A stretch of 32,334 bases of DNA from an uncultured Lachnospiraceae bacterium (GCA_948688495.1 CAPQSW010000002.1:135149-167482); one strand, 5' to 3'; positions 21,893 to 31,638 are shown, numbered from the stretch's first letter. A program made the numbers and translations. The notes: generated from the sequence alone by a model not told the origin.

Positions 21893-24800
21893 ATGCCAGA
21901 AGTAATGAATAAAGAGAAATACCAGCCAATCACTTTTGATGCAATCAAGATTGGTCTTGCGTCACCTGAGAAAATTCGTGAATGGTCCAGAGGTGAAGTA
22001 AAAAAGCCCGAGACCATCAATTATAGAACATTGAAACCAGAAAAGGACGGCTTGTTTTGCGAGAAGATTTTTGGACCCAGCAAAGACTGGGAGTGCCATT
22101 GCGGCAAATATAAGAAAATCCGTTACAAAGGCGTTGTCTGCGACCGCTGTGGAGTGGAGATTACGAAAGCGAGCGTGCGCAGGGAGAGGATGGGCCATAT
22201 TGAGCTTGCAGCGCCGGTATCCCATATCTGGTATTTCAAGGGGATTCCCAGCCGTATGGGACTGGTTCTGGATTTATCCCCCAGAACTTTGGAGAAAGTA
22301 TTGTATTTTGCATCTTATATTGTATTAGATAAAGGAACCAGCGATTTGCAGTACAAACAGGTACTGACCGAGGCAGAGTATCAGGAAGCCAGGGAAAAAT
22401 ATGGCAGTGATTTCCGTGTGGGAATGGGTGCAGAATCTATCAAAGAGCTGTTAGAATCCATTGATTTGGAGAAGGATGCATTGGAGTTAAAGGCTGCTTT
22501 AAAGGATGCCACCGGGCAGAAGAGAGCGCGTATTATCAAACGGCTTGAGGTGGTAGAGGCATTCCGGGGTTCAGGAAATAAGCCGGAGTGGATGATTATG
22601 GATGTGATTCCGGTGATCCCGCCTGATTTACGTCCTATGGTTCAGTTGGACGGCGGTCGTTTTGCAACTTCAGACTTAAATGATTTATACCGCCGGATTA
22701 TTAACCGTAATAACCGTCTGCGCAGGCTTTTAGAGCTGGGCGCGCCGGATATAATTGTGAGAAATGAGAAGCGGATGCTGCAGGAGGCAGTGGATGCATT
22801 GATTGATAATGGGCGCAGGGGCCGTCCGGTTACCGGACCTGGAAACCGTGCCCTCAAGTCCCTGTCTGATATGTTAAAGGGTAAATCCGGACGTTTCCGT
22901 CAGAATCTGCTTGGAAAACGTGTGGACTATTCTGGACGTTCGGTTATCGTAGTAGGACCGGAGTTGAAGATTTACCAGTGCGGTCTGCCTAAGGAGATGG
23001 CAATCGAGCTGTTTAAACCTTTCGTTATGAAAGAACTGGTATATAATGGTTCCGCGCACAACATTAAGAGCGCAAAGAAGATGGTAGAGCGTCTTCAGTC
23101 CGAGGTGTGGGACGTTTTAGAGGAAGTGATTAAGGAGCATCCGGTTATGTTAAACCGTGCGCCTACCCTGCATCGATTAGGCATTCAGGCGTTTGAGCCG
23201 ATTCTGGTAGAAGGTAAAGCGATCAAGCTTCATCCGCTGGTATGTACGGCGTTTAATGCGGACTTCGATGGCGACCAGATGGCCGTGCACCTTCCCTTGT
23301 CTGTGGAAGCACAGTCCGAGTGCAGATTTTTGTTGTTGTCGCCGAACAATCTGTTGAAACCTTCCGATGGAGGTCCCGTGGCGGTTCCGTCACAGGATAT
23401 GGTGCTTGGCATTTACTATCTGACCCAGGAGCGGCCAGGGGCATTGGGAGAAGGCAAGTTCTTTAAGAGCGTAAATGAAGCGATTCTTGCCTATGAGAAT
23501 GATGCGTTGACGCTGCACTCCAGGATTACGGCGCGTATGCAGTGCACCACGCCGGAGGGTGAAGTGATTACTGGAAATGTAGAATCTACATTGGGACGTT
23601 TTATTTTTAATGAGATATTGCCACAGGATTTAGGATTTGTGGATAGAAGTAAGCCGGAAGATTTGCTGAAGCTGGAAGTAGATTTCCATGTGGGTAAAAA
23701 GGGATTGAAACAGATACTGGAGAAAGTAATTAACATCCATGGCGCGACCAAGACAGCAGAGGTGTTGGATGATATTAAGGCAATGGGATACAAATATTCC
23801 ACGCGCGCAGCTATGACAGTTTCCATTTCTGATATGACAGTACCGGCAAAGAAACCGGAATTGATCCAAAATGCACAGGATACCGTAGATAAGATTACCA
23901 AGAATTATAAGCGTGGTCTGATTACGGAGGAAGAAAGATACAAAGAAGTTGTTGAGACCTGGAAACAGACGGATGATATTTTGACAAAGGAACTTTTGGA
24001 TGGCCTTGATAAATACAACAATATCTATATGATGGCAGATTCCGGGGCCCGTGGTTCCGATAAACAGATTAAACAGCTTGCAGGTATGCGTGGATTGATG
24101 GCAGACACGACCGGGCGTACCATCGAGTTGCCGATTAAGTCTAATTTCCGTGAGGGGCTTGACGTACTGGAATACTTCATGTCAGCGCATGGAGCCCGCA
24201 AGGGACTTTCCGATACCGCGCTGCGTACGGCAGACTCCGGTTATCTGACAAGACGTCTGGTGGATGTGTCGCAGGAATTGATTATTCGTGATATTGACTG
24301 TTGTGAAGGAAAATCAATTCCAGGCATGTATGTGAAAGCTTTTATGGATGGCAAAGAGGAAATTGAAAGCCTGCAGGAGAGAATTACAGGGCGCGTTTCC
24401 TGCGATACAATCTGTGATGCAGAAGGAAATGTTCTGGTAAAGGCAAATCACATGATTACACCACGGCGTGCAGCGCTTGTCATGAGCAAAGGCGTGGACG
24501 AAAAGGGCGAGCCGCTCACGAGAGTGAAAATCCGTACTGTGTTGACTTGCCGTTCCCACAATGGAATCTGTGCAAAATGCTACGGTGCAAATATGGCAAC
24601 CGGGCAGGCGGTGCAGGTAGGAGAATCTGTAGGTATCATTGCAGCACAGTCAATTGGAGAGCCAGGTACACAGCTTACGATGCGTACCTTCCATACCGGC
24701 GGTGTTGCTGGAAACGATATTACACAGGGTCTTCCCCGTGTAGAGGAGTTGTTTGAGGCGCGTAAGCCAAAAGGACTTGCGATTATCACAGAGTTTGCAG

Positions 24801-25600
24801 GCGTTGCCACAATTAAGGATACGAAGAAAAAGCGTGAGATTATCGTGACGAACGAGGAGACAGGGGAGATGAAGGCATACCTGATTCCTTATGGTTCACG
24901 TATTAAGATTTCGGACGGCGCCATCTTGGAGGCTGGAGATGAGCTGACCGAGGGTAGTGTTAACCCGCATGATATTTTGAAGATTAAGGGCGTGCGTGCC
25001 GTACAGGATTATATGATTCAGGAGGTACAGCGTGTATACCGTCTGCAGGGTGTGGAAATCAATGATAAGCATATTGAAGTCATTGTCCGGCAGATGCTTA
25101 AAAAAATTCGGATTGAGAATAATGGAGAGTCTGAGTTCCTTCCAGGTACACTGGTAGATATTTTGGAATATGAGGATGTAAATGAGCGGTTGAAGGAGGA
25201 AGGCAAAGAGCCGGCAGAAGGCAAGCAGGTAATGCTTGGTATCACAAAGGCTTCCCTTGCTACGAATTCATTCTTGTCTGCAGCTTCTTTCCAGGAGACG
25301 ACCAAAGTATTGACAGAGGCAGCAATTAAGGGCAAGGTAGACCCGTTGATTGGATTGAAAGAAAACGTGCTGATTGGTAAGCTGATTCCTGCAGGAACAG
25401 GTATGAAACGCTACCACAACATCAAATTGTCCACGGATGTGGAGGCGGAATATGAGATTTTCTTTGAGGATGAAGACGAAGAATCCGATCAGGCGGAATA
25501 TGAGAAAGCGGATGCAGGCAATGATATGCAGGCGCAGGATGATATGCAGACGGAGGATGAGCCGGAGCTTGAGGAAGATGCGGTAATTGCAGCTGAATAA
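21893..25600 (+). CDS. rpoC: RNA polymerase subunit beta'
   Basis: 1235-residue beta' subunit. The N-terminal zinc ribbon uses C68, C70, C83 and C86. The catalytic magnesium motif NADFDGD spans 455-461, with D457, D459 and D461 as ligands. The bridge-helix/trigger-loop region SIGEPGTQLTMRTFHTGG and the second zinc site (CRSHNGICAKC) are intact. The C-terminus is an acidic tail rich in Asp, Glu, Met and Gln (last ~45 residues). It lies 69 bases after rpoB with GGAGAAGGGAG upstream. In most relatives rpsL follows closely; here three other candidate genes intervene. Confidence 0.98.
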   Translation: MPEVMNKEKYQPITFDAIKIGLASPEKIREWSRGEVKKPETINYRTLKPEKDGLFCEKIFGPSKDWECHCGKYKKIRYKGVVCDRCGVEITKASVRRERMGHIELAAPVSHIWYFKGIPSRMGLVLDLSPRTLEKVLYFASYIVLDKGTSDLQYKQVLTEAEYQEAREKYGSDFRVGMGAESIKELLESIDLEKDALELKAALKDATGQKRARIIKRLEVVEAFRGSGNKPEWMIMDVIPVIPPDLRPMVQLDGGRFATSDLNDLYRRIINRNNRLRRLLELGAPDIIVRNEKRMLQEAVDALIDNGRRGRPVTGPGNRALKSLSDMLKGKSGRFRQNLLGKRVDYSGRSVIVVGPELKIYQCGLPKEMAIELFKPFVMKELVYNGSAHNIKSAKKMVERLQSEVWDVLEEVIKEHPVMLNRAPTLHRLGIQAFEPILVEGKAIKLHPLVCTAFNADFDGDQMAVHLPLSVEAQSECRFLLLSPNNLLKPSDGGPVAVPSQDMVLGIYYLTQERPGALGEGKFFKSVNEAILAYENDALTLHSRITARMQCTTPEGEVITGNVESTLGRFIFNEILPQDLGFVDRSKPEDLLKLEVDFHVGKKGLKQILEKVINIHGATKTAEVLDDIKAMGYKYSTRAAMTVSISDMTVPAKKPELIQNAQDTVDKITKNYKRGLITEEERYKEVVETWKQTDDILTKELLDGLDKYNNIYMMADSGARGSDKQIKQLAGMRGLMADTTGRTIELPIKSNFREGLDVLEYFMSAHGARKGLSDTALRTADSGYLTRRLVDVSQELIIRDIDCCEGKSIPGMYVKAFMDGKEEIESLQERITGRVSCDTICDAEGNVLVKANHMITPRRAALVMSKGVDEKGEPLTRVKIRTVLTCRSHNGICAKCYGANMATGQAVQVGESVGIIAAQSIGEPGTQLTMRTFHTGGVAGNDITQGLPRVEELFEARKPKGLAIITEFAGVATIKDTKKKREIIVTNEETGEMKAYLIPYGSRIKISDGAILEAGDELTEGSVNPHDILKIKGVRAVQDYMIQEVQRVYRLQGVEINDKHIEVIVRQMLKKIRIENNGESEFLPGTLVDILEYEDVNERLKEEGKEPAEGKQVMLGITKASLATNSFLSAASFQETTKVLTEAAIKGKVDPLIGLKENVLIGKLIPAGTGMKRYHNIKLSTDVEAEYEIFFEDEDEESDQAEYEKADAGNDMQAQDDMQTEDEPELEEDAVIAAE

Positions 25601-25608
25601 GGAATAGG

Positions 25609-25656
25609 AAGGAAACTTTATACATTATTATGATGTATAAGGTTTCTTTCGCTTTT
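25609..25656 (+). terminator. Intrinsic terminator after rpoC
   Basis: GAAACTTTATACAT (25612-25625) pairs with ATGTATAAGGTTTC (25633-25646) with one G-U pair and a 7-base loop. Three more outer pairs are possible, then CTTTCGCTTTTT follows. Confidence 0.85.
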
Positions 25657-25706
25657 TGGAAGGTTAAGGCAGCGGACAATATGAAAAGGGATTACAGGCT
25701 GGATGT

Positions 25707-25964
25707 TTGGTGTTTACATTGTTGGGATGTGACAGTTTTGTCGGGTTTTACGAAATACCATCCTATGCGCTGGTAGGAGAGTGGTTTACAGCGGTCATCG
25801 TAATCATATACCTGCGCTATCCCATCACCGGCACTGTTTGCGTAGTCTTGTATATGGTATGTTTTGTTGTAACAGTGGCAGTGTCTGTATTGTTATATCA
25901 ATGTATGGGGTATGTGAAGCGGTTGTTGTGTTTTTGCAGAATGGAGGAGAAATTGGAAAGATGA
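25707..25964 (+). CDS. Possible small membrane protein (doubtful)
   Basis: An open frame of up to 85 residues, starting TTG (25707) or GTG (25710) and ending in an ATGA overlap with the CotH-protein start. The translation has hydrophobic stretches at about 25-40 (WFTAVIVIIYL) and 43-65 (VCVVLYMVCFVVTVAVSVLLY), then a Cys/Lys-rich tail. No convincing Shine-Dalgarno site precedes it. It fills an otherwise empty 360-base gap after the rpoC terminator; the overlap with the next gene is the only positional support. It could equally be a non-coding leader. I do not recognise a family. Confidence 0.3.
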   Translation: MVFTLLGCDSFVGFYEIPSYALVGEWFTAVIVIIYLRYPITGTVCVVLYMVCFVVTVAVSVLLYQCMGYVKRLLCFCRMEEKLER

Positions 25965-28900
25965 GAAAAATAAAGAGAAGGGCGGCATCCGTGCTTAGTG
26001 CAGCGCTTGTGTGCGTCATGATTGTTACAAACGGTATGAATTATGCAGATGGGGGAGTAACTGTTTATGGTGCAGACAAAATTTCCATATCGACGGCAGA
26101 AGGCCTGCAAAAGATTGGGGTGGACGAGGCATATCCATTATCAGGGGATTATATTCTGGCAGAGGATATTGATATGACAGGCGTTGATTTTACACCGATT
26201 GGCGGAGGAAGCGGTACACGTGGTTCATCCTCAGGAAGTAATGTCTTCACGGGGACTTTTGATGGAGCGAATCATGTGATTTCTAATTTGACCATAACCA
26301 GGGCGGGAAGCTCCTCATCTGACTGGCAGTATGGATTGTTTGGGATCATTGGCAGTGACAGTGAAAGCGATAAGGCATCCGTAAAAAATCTGATTTTGAC
26401 AGGTATGGATGTTAAGGTTGATATGTTGGGAAGCGGTTATCTGTCATTGGGCGGGCTGGCAGGGGAAGTCAACCACAATGCCGAGATTGATAATGTAGCG
26501 ATAATAAATGGTACGATTGCTGGAAATCCCTCGAATGGGGGTGACATGGTTGGTGTCGGCGGCCTTATCGGTGAGATGCGGTATGAGAATCGCAATACGG
26601 GTGGCTGGGGAGGCCAACAGACCTCTGGAAATAATGGCGTAACCATTAGCAATGTCTATGTTGGTGCGGATGTCGCGGCTGGAGGCTCTAAAGATAACAA
26701 TTATACGGCAGGCATTATCGGAAGAATTGCCAAAAGCAGTCCGGCTTCTATGACGGCTTGTATTTTTACCGGGAGTGTGGATTTTAAGGGAAACAGCGGA
26801 TATGGAATCAGCGGCGGAGACATGGCAGGTAATATCAGCAACTGTTATTTTCGAAAGGAGTCAGGTCTTGCAAATACAGGGACTGCCGTAGAAGACAGTG
26901 AATTGAAAGCAGGAACGCTTCTGGAAGGACTGAGTGAAAGTTACTGGACAGCAAAAGATGGAGCGTACATTCTTCCAATGCAGTGTGCGCAGTCTAAGTC
27001 AATTGAGGAAATTCTGGCGTTATCAAGCCTTTCACTGGAATTGGCTGAGGGAGATACCCTTTCTGCAATTACTGGAAATTTTAAGGTTCCTATGAGTGTT
27101 AAGGTGGGAGAAGTTACAGAGGCAGTTACCTGGAGCAGCAACAATCCACAGGTACTTTCTATCGGGGCGGATGGGATAGTAACTGTGAGTGCAGTGTATG
27201 CAGATACAGAGTGTGTTTTGACAGCGGTGACAACATCTGGTATGAAAAAGACATTCAAAGTTAAGGTTTTGACCAAGATTGCTGTGAAAATTGACCAGGA
27301 ATATGCGACGGTTGGAAAGCGGCTTACAGCAAGTATGGTGGATGCCCCAACGGATTTGAAGTGTACTTATGAATGGAAGGTAGGGGAAACTGTAAAATTC
27401 ACAGGTGAATCCTATACGCCTGTGAATGATGATCTGGAGAAGCAGCTGACGGTGACGGCAACCGGAGATTATGCCGGTACATATAAGACGAGCATGTACA
27501 TTAGCAAGCTTCCGGTTCTCTATGTAGATACGGAGGGTGGACAGGCGATTACCAGCAAGGAGGACTATATCAACGGCAATTTTAGAATTCAGGGGAACGC
27601 AGCTTACAATAGAGCAAACACAACCCTGTATGATGGTGCTATAAAGATTCGCGGCCGGGGGAATACAACCTGGGGATATGACAAGAAGCCCTATAAAATT
27701 AAGCTGGATACCAAGACCGATTTATTTGGATTCGGGAAGAATAAACATTGGGTGCTTCTGGCAAATTATACCGATGAATCCCATATGAGGAATACACTTT
27801 CCTATAACATGTCTGGTGAGATGGGAATGCCGTATATGCAGTCTGTCCATGTGGATTTAATCTTAAATGGGAAATATGCAGGAACCTATCAATTCTGCGA
27901 GCAGGTAAAGATCGCAGGCGGCAGGGTAAATATTCATGACTGGGAAGATTATGCCGGGGATGTGGCGAAAGCTGTTTGCAAAGCAGAGGCAGAACAGGGA
28001 TTGACCAAGAAAGACCAGGACGCTATTGAGACATTGCTTGCAGAAGAAGACATGGGATGGCTGACAACGGGCAAATTTACTTATAAGAATAAAGAATATG
28101 ATATAAAAAAATATCTGGCGGACATGCCGGATTTCACGGGGGGATTACTGATTGAGCTGGATTCTTATTTTGATGAGTATTCCAAATTCAAATCCAGCAA
28201 GGACCAACCCTTGCAATTCAAGAGTCCGGAATTTATCGCAACAAATTCAGCAGCAATGAATTATGTGGAAACCTATATCAACGCCTTTGAAAGCGCCATC
28301 AGCGCATCTGATTTTACCACAGTCTATAACAACAAGACTGTAGGTTACAGTCAGTTGTTTGACATGGATTCCCTGGTGCAGTTTTGGATGGTGAATGAGC
28401 TGTTTATGAATGTGGACGCTATGAAGAAAAGTACTTATATGTATAAGGATATTGACGGGTTGTTCCATATGGGGCCGATCTGGGATATGGACTGGTCTTC
28501 GGACAGCCTTGTGAGCAGCTCCCAGGGCTCCGGAACCTATAATGCATGGCAGACCGTGAAATTTTCCGACGCAGCGCAGGCGAATCAGTGGTATAAATCC
28601 ATAATCCAGGATCCATATTTCGCGGTAAAGGCGTATGAGCTTTATACACAGATGCGTGAAAAAATGGGGGAAGTTGTGGCAGACGGCGGTACGCTGGACA
28701 CGTATCAGGCATTGCTTACAGAATCAGCAGCTGCGAATGCCGGTATGTGGTATCAGAGAGAAAGTAATAAGGAATTTAACACACAGATAGCAACCTTAAA
28801 GACATATCTCACCAACCGTTTGAACTGGCTGGACAGACAGTTTGAATCGCCGGAAACACTGGCGGCGTCTTTGGGATATAAGACGGCAGGGGGAATCTCT

Positions 28901-29869
28901 GTAGAGGCTGTAAGTGAGGAGAGCCAGAAGGCATCAACGGTTATGGTTACCGCGAGTGTGACAGACAGCAGCGTAAAATCCGTAGAGTTTTTGGTAAATG
29001 GTGTAAAACTTGGCACTGTGTCAGTGGCAGACGGCAAAGCAGTAATGGAAGTGCCCCAGAGTGTGTTGGTGCCTACGGGCTCTTATAATACGGTACAGGT
29101 ATTTGGTATAAACACGGCGGGCAGTGTGGTTACCTCCAGCGGAAAACTGGTTACTGATTTTGAGAAGTTTTATGCGGAAAAGAATTCAGAGCCAGAGGGT
29201 CCGAGTAATCCGACAGATCCGAAAGACCCGACGGACCCAACAGATCCGGGTGATCCGAAAGACCCGAAAGACCCGACAGATCCGGAAGACCCGGGCAGTG
29301 GAAGGAAGCTGAAGGCACCGGAAAAAGTGAAGGCAAACCAGTTAAGCAATAGCCAGTATGTAAAAGTGACTTTCTCAAAGGTCAATGGTGCCAAAGGATA
29401 TGACATTTACCGTTCCACCAAAGCAAAGGCCGGTTATAAGAAAATCGGAAGCAGCAAGGGACTAAGCTTTACAGACAGGAAAGTACAAAAAGCGAAAACC
29501 TATTATTACAAGGTTGTGGCTAAGGCTGAGAAAGAATCATATAACAGCTCCCTGAGTGGAAAATATGGAAAGGTGAAAGTGCTGGCATGTCCTTCGGTGA
29601 AGGCAAAAGCGGAAAAGGCCAGGAAGATAACGGTTAGCTGGAAGAAGGTATCTGGGGCCAAAGGGTATGTGGTATATACATCTACGAAAAAAACAAAGGG
29701 CTACAAGGCTGCCAAAACTGTAAATAAATCAAAAGCAGGAAGAGTTACCCTGAAAGTGTCAAAGAAAGCAAGGAAGCAATATATTAAAGTAAGGGCCTTT
29801 TGCAAGGTAAATGGATGCAAAGTTTACGGACCGTATTCCAAAGTAATTACTGTGAAAGTAAAGAAATAG
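25961..29869 (+). CDS. Secreted multidomain CotH-kinase surface protein
   Basis: 1302-residue exported protein. Order: signal peptide (1-38, MRKIKRRAAS then a hydrophobic core, cleavage probably near VYGA); GLUG-type beta-helix repeats (about 40-335: FTGTFDGANHVISNLTI, GLFGIIG, LGGLAGEV, GGLIGEM, AGIIGRI); a bacterial Ig-like domain (about 355-440); a second Ig-like segment; a CotH kinase domain (about 524-880) with RGRGNTTW, KKPYKIKL, NKHWVLLANY and the catalytic-looking WDMDWS near residue 840; another Ig-like domain (about 970-1065); a Pro/Asp/Thr linker (1084-1111); and two Lys-rich fibronectin III-like domains to the end. CotH kinases phosphorylate Ser/Thr, as shown for the spore coat protein CotH. 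The very basic C-terminus may bind anionic wall polymers. The ATG at 25961 has GGAGGAG upstream; longer in-frame starts lack a signal peptide. Confidence 0.85.
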   Translation: MRKIKRRAASVLSAALVCVMIVTNGMNYADGGVTVYGADKISISTAEGLQKIGVDEAYPLSGDYILAEDIDMTGVDFTPIGGGSGTRGSSSGSNVFTGTFDGANHVISNLTITRAGSSSSDWQYGLFGIIGSDSESDKASVKNLILTGMDVKVDMLGSGYLSLGGLAGEVNHNAEIDNVAIINGTIAGNPSNGGDMVGVGGLIGEMRYENRNTGGWGGQQTSGNNGVTISNVYVGADVAAGGSKDNNYTAGIIGRIAKSSPASMTACIFTGSVDFKGNSGYGISGGDMAGNISNCYFRKESGLANTGTAVEDSELKAGTLLEGLSESYWTAKDGAYILPMQCAQSKSIEEILALSSLSLELAEGDTLSAITGNFKVPMSVKVGEVTEAVTWSSNNPQVLSIGADGIVTVSAVYADTECVLTAVTTSGMKKTFKVKVLTKIAVKIDQEYATVGKRLTASMVDAPTDLKCTYEWKVGETVKFTGESYTPVNDDLEKQLTVTATGDYAGTYKTSMYISKLPVLYVDTEGGQAITSKEDYINGNFRIQGNAAYNRANTTLYDGAIKIRGRGNTTWGYDKKPYKIKLDTKTDLFGFGKNKHWVLLANYTDESHMRNTLSYNMSGEMGMPYMQSVHVDLILNGKYAGTYQFCEQVKIAGGRVNIHDWEDYAGDVAKAVCKAEAEQGLTKKDQDAIETLLAEEDMGWLTTGKFTYKNKEYDIKKYLADMPDFTGGLLIELDSYFDEYSKFKSSKDQPLQFKSPEFIATNSAAMNYVETYINAFESAISASDFTTVYNNKTVGYSQLFDMDSLVQFWMVNELFMNVDAMKKSTYMYKDIDGLFHMGPIWDMDWSSDSLVSSSQGSGTYNAWQTVKFSDAAQANQWYKSIIQDPYFAVKAYELYTQMREKMGEVVADGGTLDTYQALLTESAAANAGMWYQRESNKEFNTQIATLKTYLTNRLNWLDRQFESPETLAASLGYKTAGGISVEAVSEESQKASTVMVTASVTDSSVKSVEFLVNGVKLGTVSVADGKAVMEVPQSVLVPTGSYNTVQVFGINTAGSVVTSSGKLVTDFEKFYAEKNSEPEGPSNPTDPKDPTDPTDPGDPKDPKDPTDPEDPGSGRKLKAPEKVKANQLSNSQYVKVTFSKVNGAKGYDIYRSTKAKAGYKKIGSSKGLSFTDRKVQKAKTYYYKVVAKAEKESYNSSLSGKYGKVKVLACPSVKAKAEKARKITVSWKKVSGAKGYVVYTSTKKTKGYKAAKTVNKSKAGRVTLKVSKKARKQYIKVRAFCKVNGCKVYGPYSKVITVKVKK
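29210..29293 (+). repeat. 9-base tandem repeats encoding a P-x-D linker
   Basis: Nine 9-base units of the form CCG-NNN-GAY code for PTD, PKD, PGD and PED triplets in the linker of the CotH protein. A repeat like this can change copy number by slippage while staying in frame. Confidence 0.85.
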
Positions 29870-29974
29870 GAATGAGGAAAAAGGCTACTTTTCTTAATTA
29901 TTATATGATATACTGTACTATAAAAGATAGTTTGCTACATCATAATAGGCAATATGGCAGCGAAGGAGGAAGGT

Positions 29975-31330
29975 ATGGCAAATCAATTAATATGGCAGGA
30001 CAGGTTTAATATTGGGGTAGAAATTATAGACAGTGAGCACAAAAAGCTTTTTAGTATATTGAACAGGCTGTTCGGATATAAGACGGATGATGCAAAGCGG
30101 CAATGGGCATGTCAGGAAGGCATTAAGTATTTTAAAGACCATGCAATGAAGCATTTCACCGAGGAAGAACAGTATATGGCGTCCATTGATTATGCGGGGT
30201 TTGAAACGCACAGGCATCTTCATGACAATTTCAGGAGAAAGACGCTTCCAGCGCTGGAGAAAGAGTTGGCACAGTCCTCGTTTTCTACAGATGCAATCGA
30301 CCATTTTCTGGGCGTCTGCGCGGGCTGGCTGCTGGGACATACACTGACGGAAGACCGTGCAATTACAGGAAAGACTACCAGCCAGTGGGGGGAGCTTTTG
30401 CCGGAAGAACAACGGGATGCCATGAGGCAGATGATTATAGGGCTTCTGACTGACATGTTCCAACTGAAAGCACGTGTAGTCAGTGACTGCTATGGTGGTG
30501 AGAAGTTTGGAAACAGTATCTATTATCGTCTGGCGTTTGCTGCAAAAGAGGGTCAGAAATGGGAGGTTATGATGGCATTTGAGGAGAAGCTGCTGCTCAA
30601 TACCATCGGCGGTCTGATGAATATTGAATCGGAAGAAGTCAGTGTTATGCTGATAAATATTGCCAGATACATGGCGCAGCAGTTTGTAGAACGAATCAGG
30701 GAACAGTATCCCTCGAGAGAGAAATATGAAATGAAGGAGGAGAAGCTGCTGAGCTATGAACAGTTCAAGAAGAATTTTGTGGCGCAGCGTCCGCAGTTCA
30801 GTTTGCTGCTCGATACCGGGGAAGGCTATTTTGCATGTTGTATGGTTGCTCCATATCTAATGGGTCATGCAGTGGAGGGTACGACCATCCGGGCAGAAAA
30901 TGCAATGTCTGAAATCAAGAATTATTTGAAAGAGACCCATAAGACCCAGAAGAACCAGAAAAAGAAGATACTTGTGGTAGATGATTCTGAGGTTGTGCAA
31001 AAGGCAATGACAGATTTGCTGAGTGTGGATTATGCGGTTGAGGTTGCGAAGTCAGGGATAGCGGCAATCCGGTGTATGACAATAGGGCGTCCGGATTTGG
31101 TCCTGTTGGATTATGAGATGCCGATTTGTAATGGCAGCGAGGTTTTGGAGATGATGCGCTCAGAGGAAGACCTGGCAGATATTCCGGTATATTTCCTGAC
31201 AGGCAATGTGCAGAGGGAGACAGTTCAAAAGGTAATTTCCTTAAAGCCGGCAGGTTATTTGGTTAAGACGTTGAAACCGGATGAAATCAAGAAGAGTATT
31301 GATGATTATTTTAAGAAGAAAAGTAAATAA
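29975..31330 (+). CDS. Bacteriohemerythrin / CheX-like / receiver protein
   Basis: 451-residue soluble protein. The N-terminal hemerythrin domain (1-135) has the full diiron ligand set in family spacing: H22 (SEHKKLF), H60 and E64 (HFTEEE), H79 and H83 (ETHRHLHDNF), H122 and D127 (GHTLTED). The middle (about 155-300, with LNTIGGLMNIESEE) resembles CheX/CheC-type phosphatase domains, less certainly. The C-terminal receiver domain (about 329-451) keeps D336, D337, phospho-acceptor D379 (LLDYEMP), T409 and K431. There is no DNA-binding output domain. Likely an oxygen or redox-sensing signalling protein that feeds a phosphorelay or motility system. The ATG at 29975 has AGGAGG 5 bases upstream; the in-frame ATG at 29954 has none. 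It starts 105 bases after the CotH gene with no clear terminator between. Confidence 0.85.
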   Translation: MANQLIWQDRFNIGVEIIDSEHKKLFSILNRLFGYKTDDAKRQWACQEGIKYFKDHAMKHFTEEEQYMASIDYAGFETHRHLHDNFRRKTLPALEKELAQSSFSTDAIDHFLGVCAGWLLGHTLTEDRAITGKTTSQWGELLPEEQRDAMRQMIIGLLTDMFQLKARVVSDCYGGEKFGNSIYYRLAFAAKEGQKWEVMMAFEEKLLLNTIGGLMNIESEEVSVMLINIARYMAQQFVERIREQYPSREKYEMKEEKLLSYEQFKKNFVAQRPQFSLLLDTGEGYFACCMVAPYLMGHAVEGTTIRAENAMSEIKNYLKETHKTQKNQKKKILVVDDSEVVQKAMTDLLSVDYAVEVAKSGIAAIRCMTIGRPDLVLLDYEMPICNGSEVLEMMRSEEDLADIPVYFLTGNVQRETVQKVISLKPAGYLVKTLKPDEIKKSIDDYFKKKSK

Positions 31331-31357
31331 GTTTGATTCTGTATGATAAAATATGTT

Positions 31358-31389
31358 TTTAAGAGAGTTCGTAGACGGACTCTCTTAAA
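31358..31389 (+). terminator. Hairpin after the hemerythrin-receiver gene
   Basis: TTTAAGAGAGTTC (31358-31370) pairs with GGACTCTCTTAAA (31377-31389) with one G-U pair and a GTAGAC loop. The T run after it is weak (ATTATAC), so termination may be partial. Confidence 0.65.
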
Positions 31390-31638
31390 TTATACATATC
31401 TGCAATTATGCATATGTCTAATAATAAATTCAGCCTGATGAATCTTTTCAAAATTATCTTGATGTTCATAATTATGATGAAAAAATAGATTGTTATAACA
31501 ATCGTCCTATGAGCACGTCTATATATATGAGATTGGAGTTATGATTCTTATTTCATTCCATTTTTAGGAAGGAACGTGTTTTCGTTCTGTATTTGATGAA
31601 TAGTTATACAAAAACCGGGAAAAATTAGAAAAAGTCCT
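31390..31638 (+). other. AT-rich intergenic region before rpsL
   Basis: No gene is visible on either strand. It holds a perfect 16-base palindrome (31488-31503) and a small hairpin GAACG/CGTTC (31572-31587). Otherwise it is unremarkable AT-rich sequence. Confidence 0.6.
31488..31503. promoter_or_regulatory. Perfect 16-base palindrome, possible operator
   Basis: GATTGTTATAACAATC equals its own reverse complement. It lies about 136 bases before the -35 of rpsL and about 100 bases after the upstream terminator. It has the size and symmetry of a dimeric repressor site; no regulator is identified. Confidence 0.35.

Noticed and set aside
21544..22020. Ser-rich open frame on the minus strand across the rpoB-rpoC junction
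   Set aside because: The Ser runs are the complement of the acidic codons of the RpoB tail; not a gene.
29124..29312. Arg/Thr-repeat open frame on the plus strand inside the CotH gene
   Set aside because: A frame-shifted reading of the 9-base P-x-D repeats.
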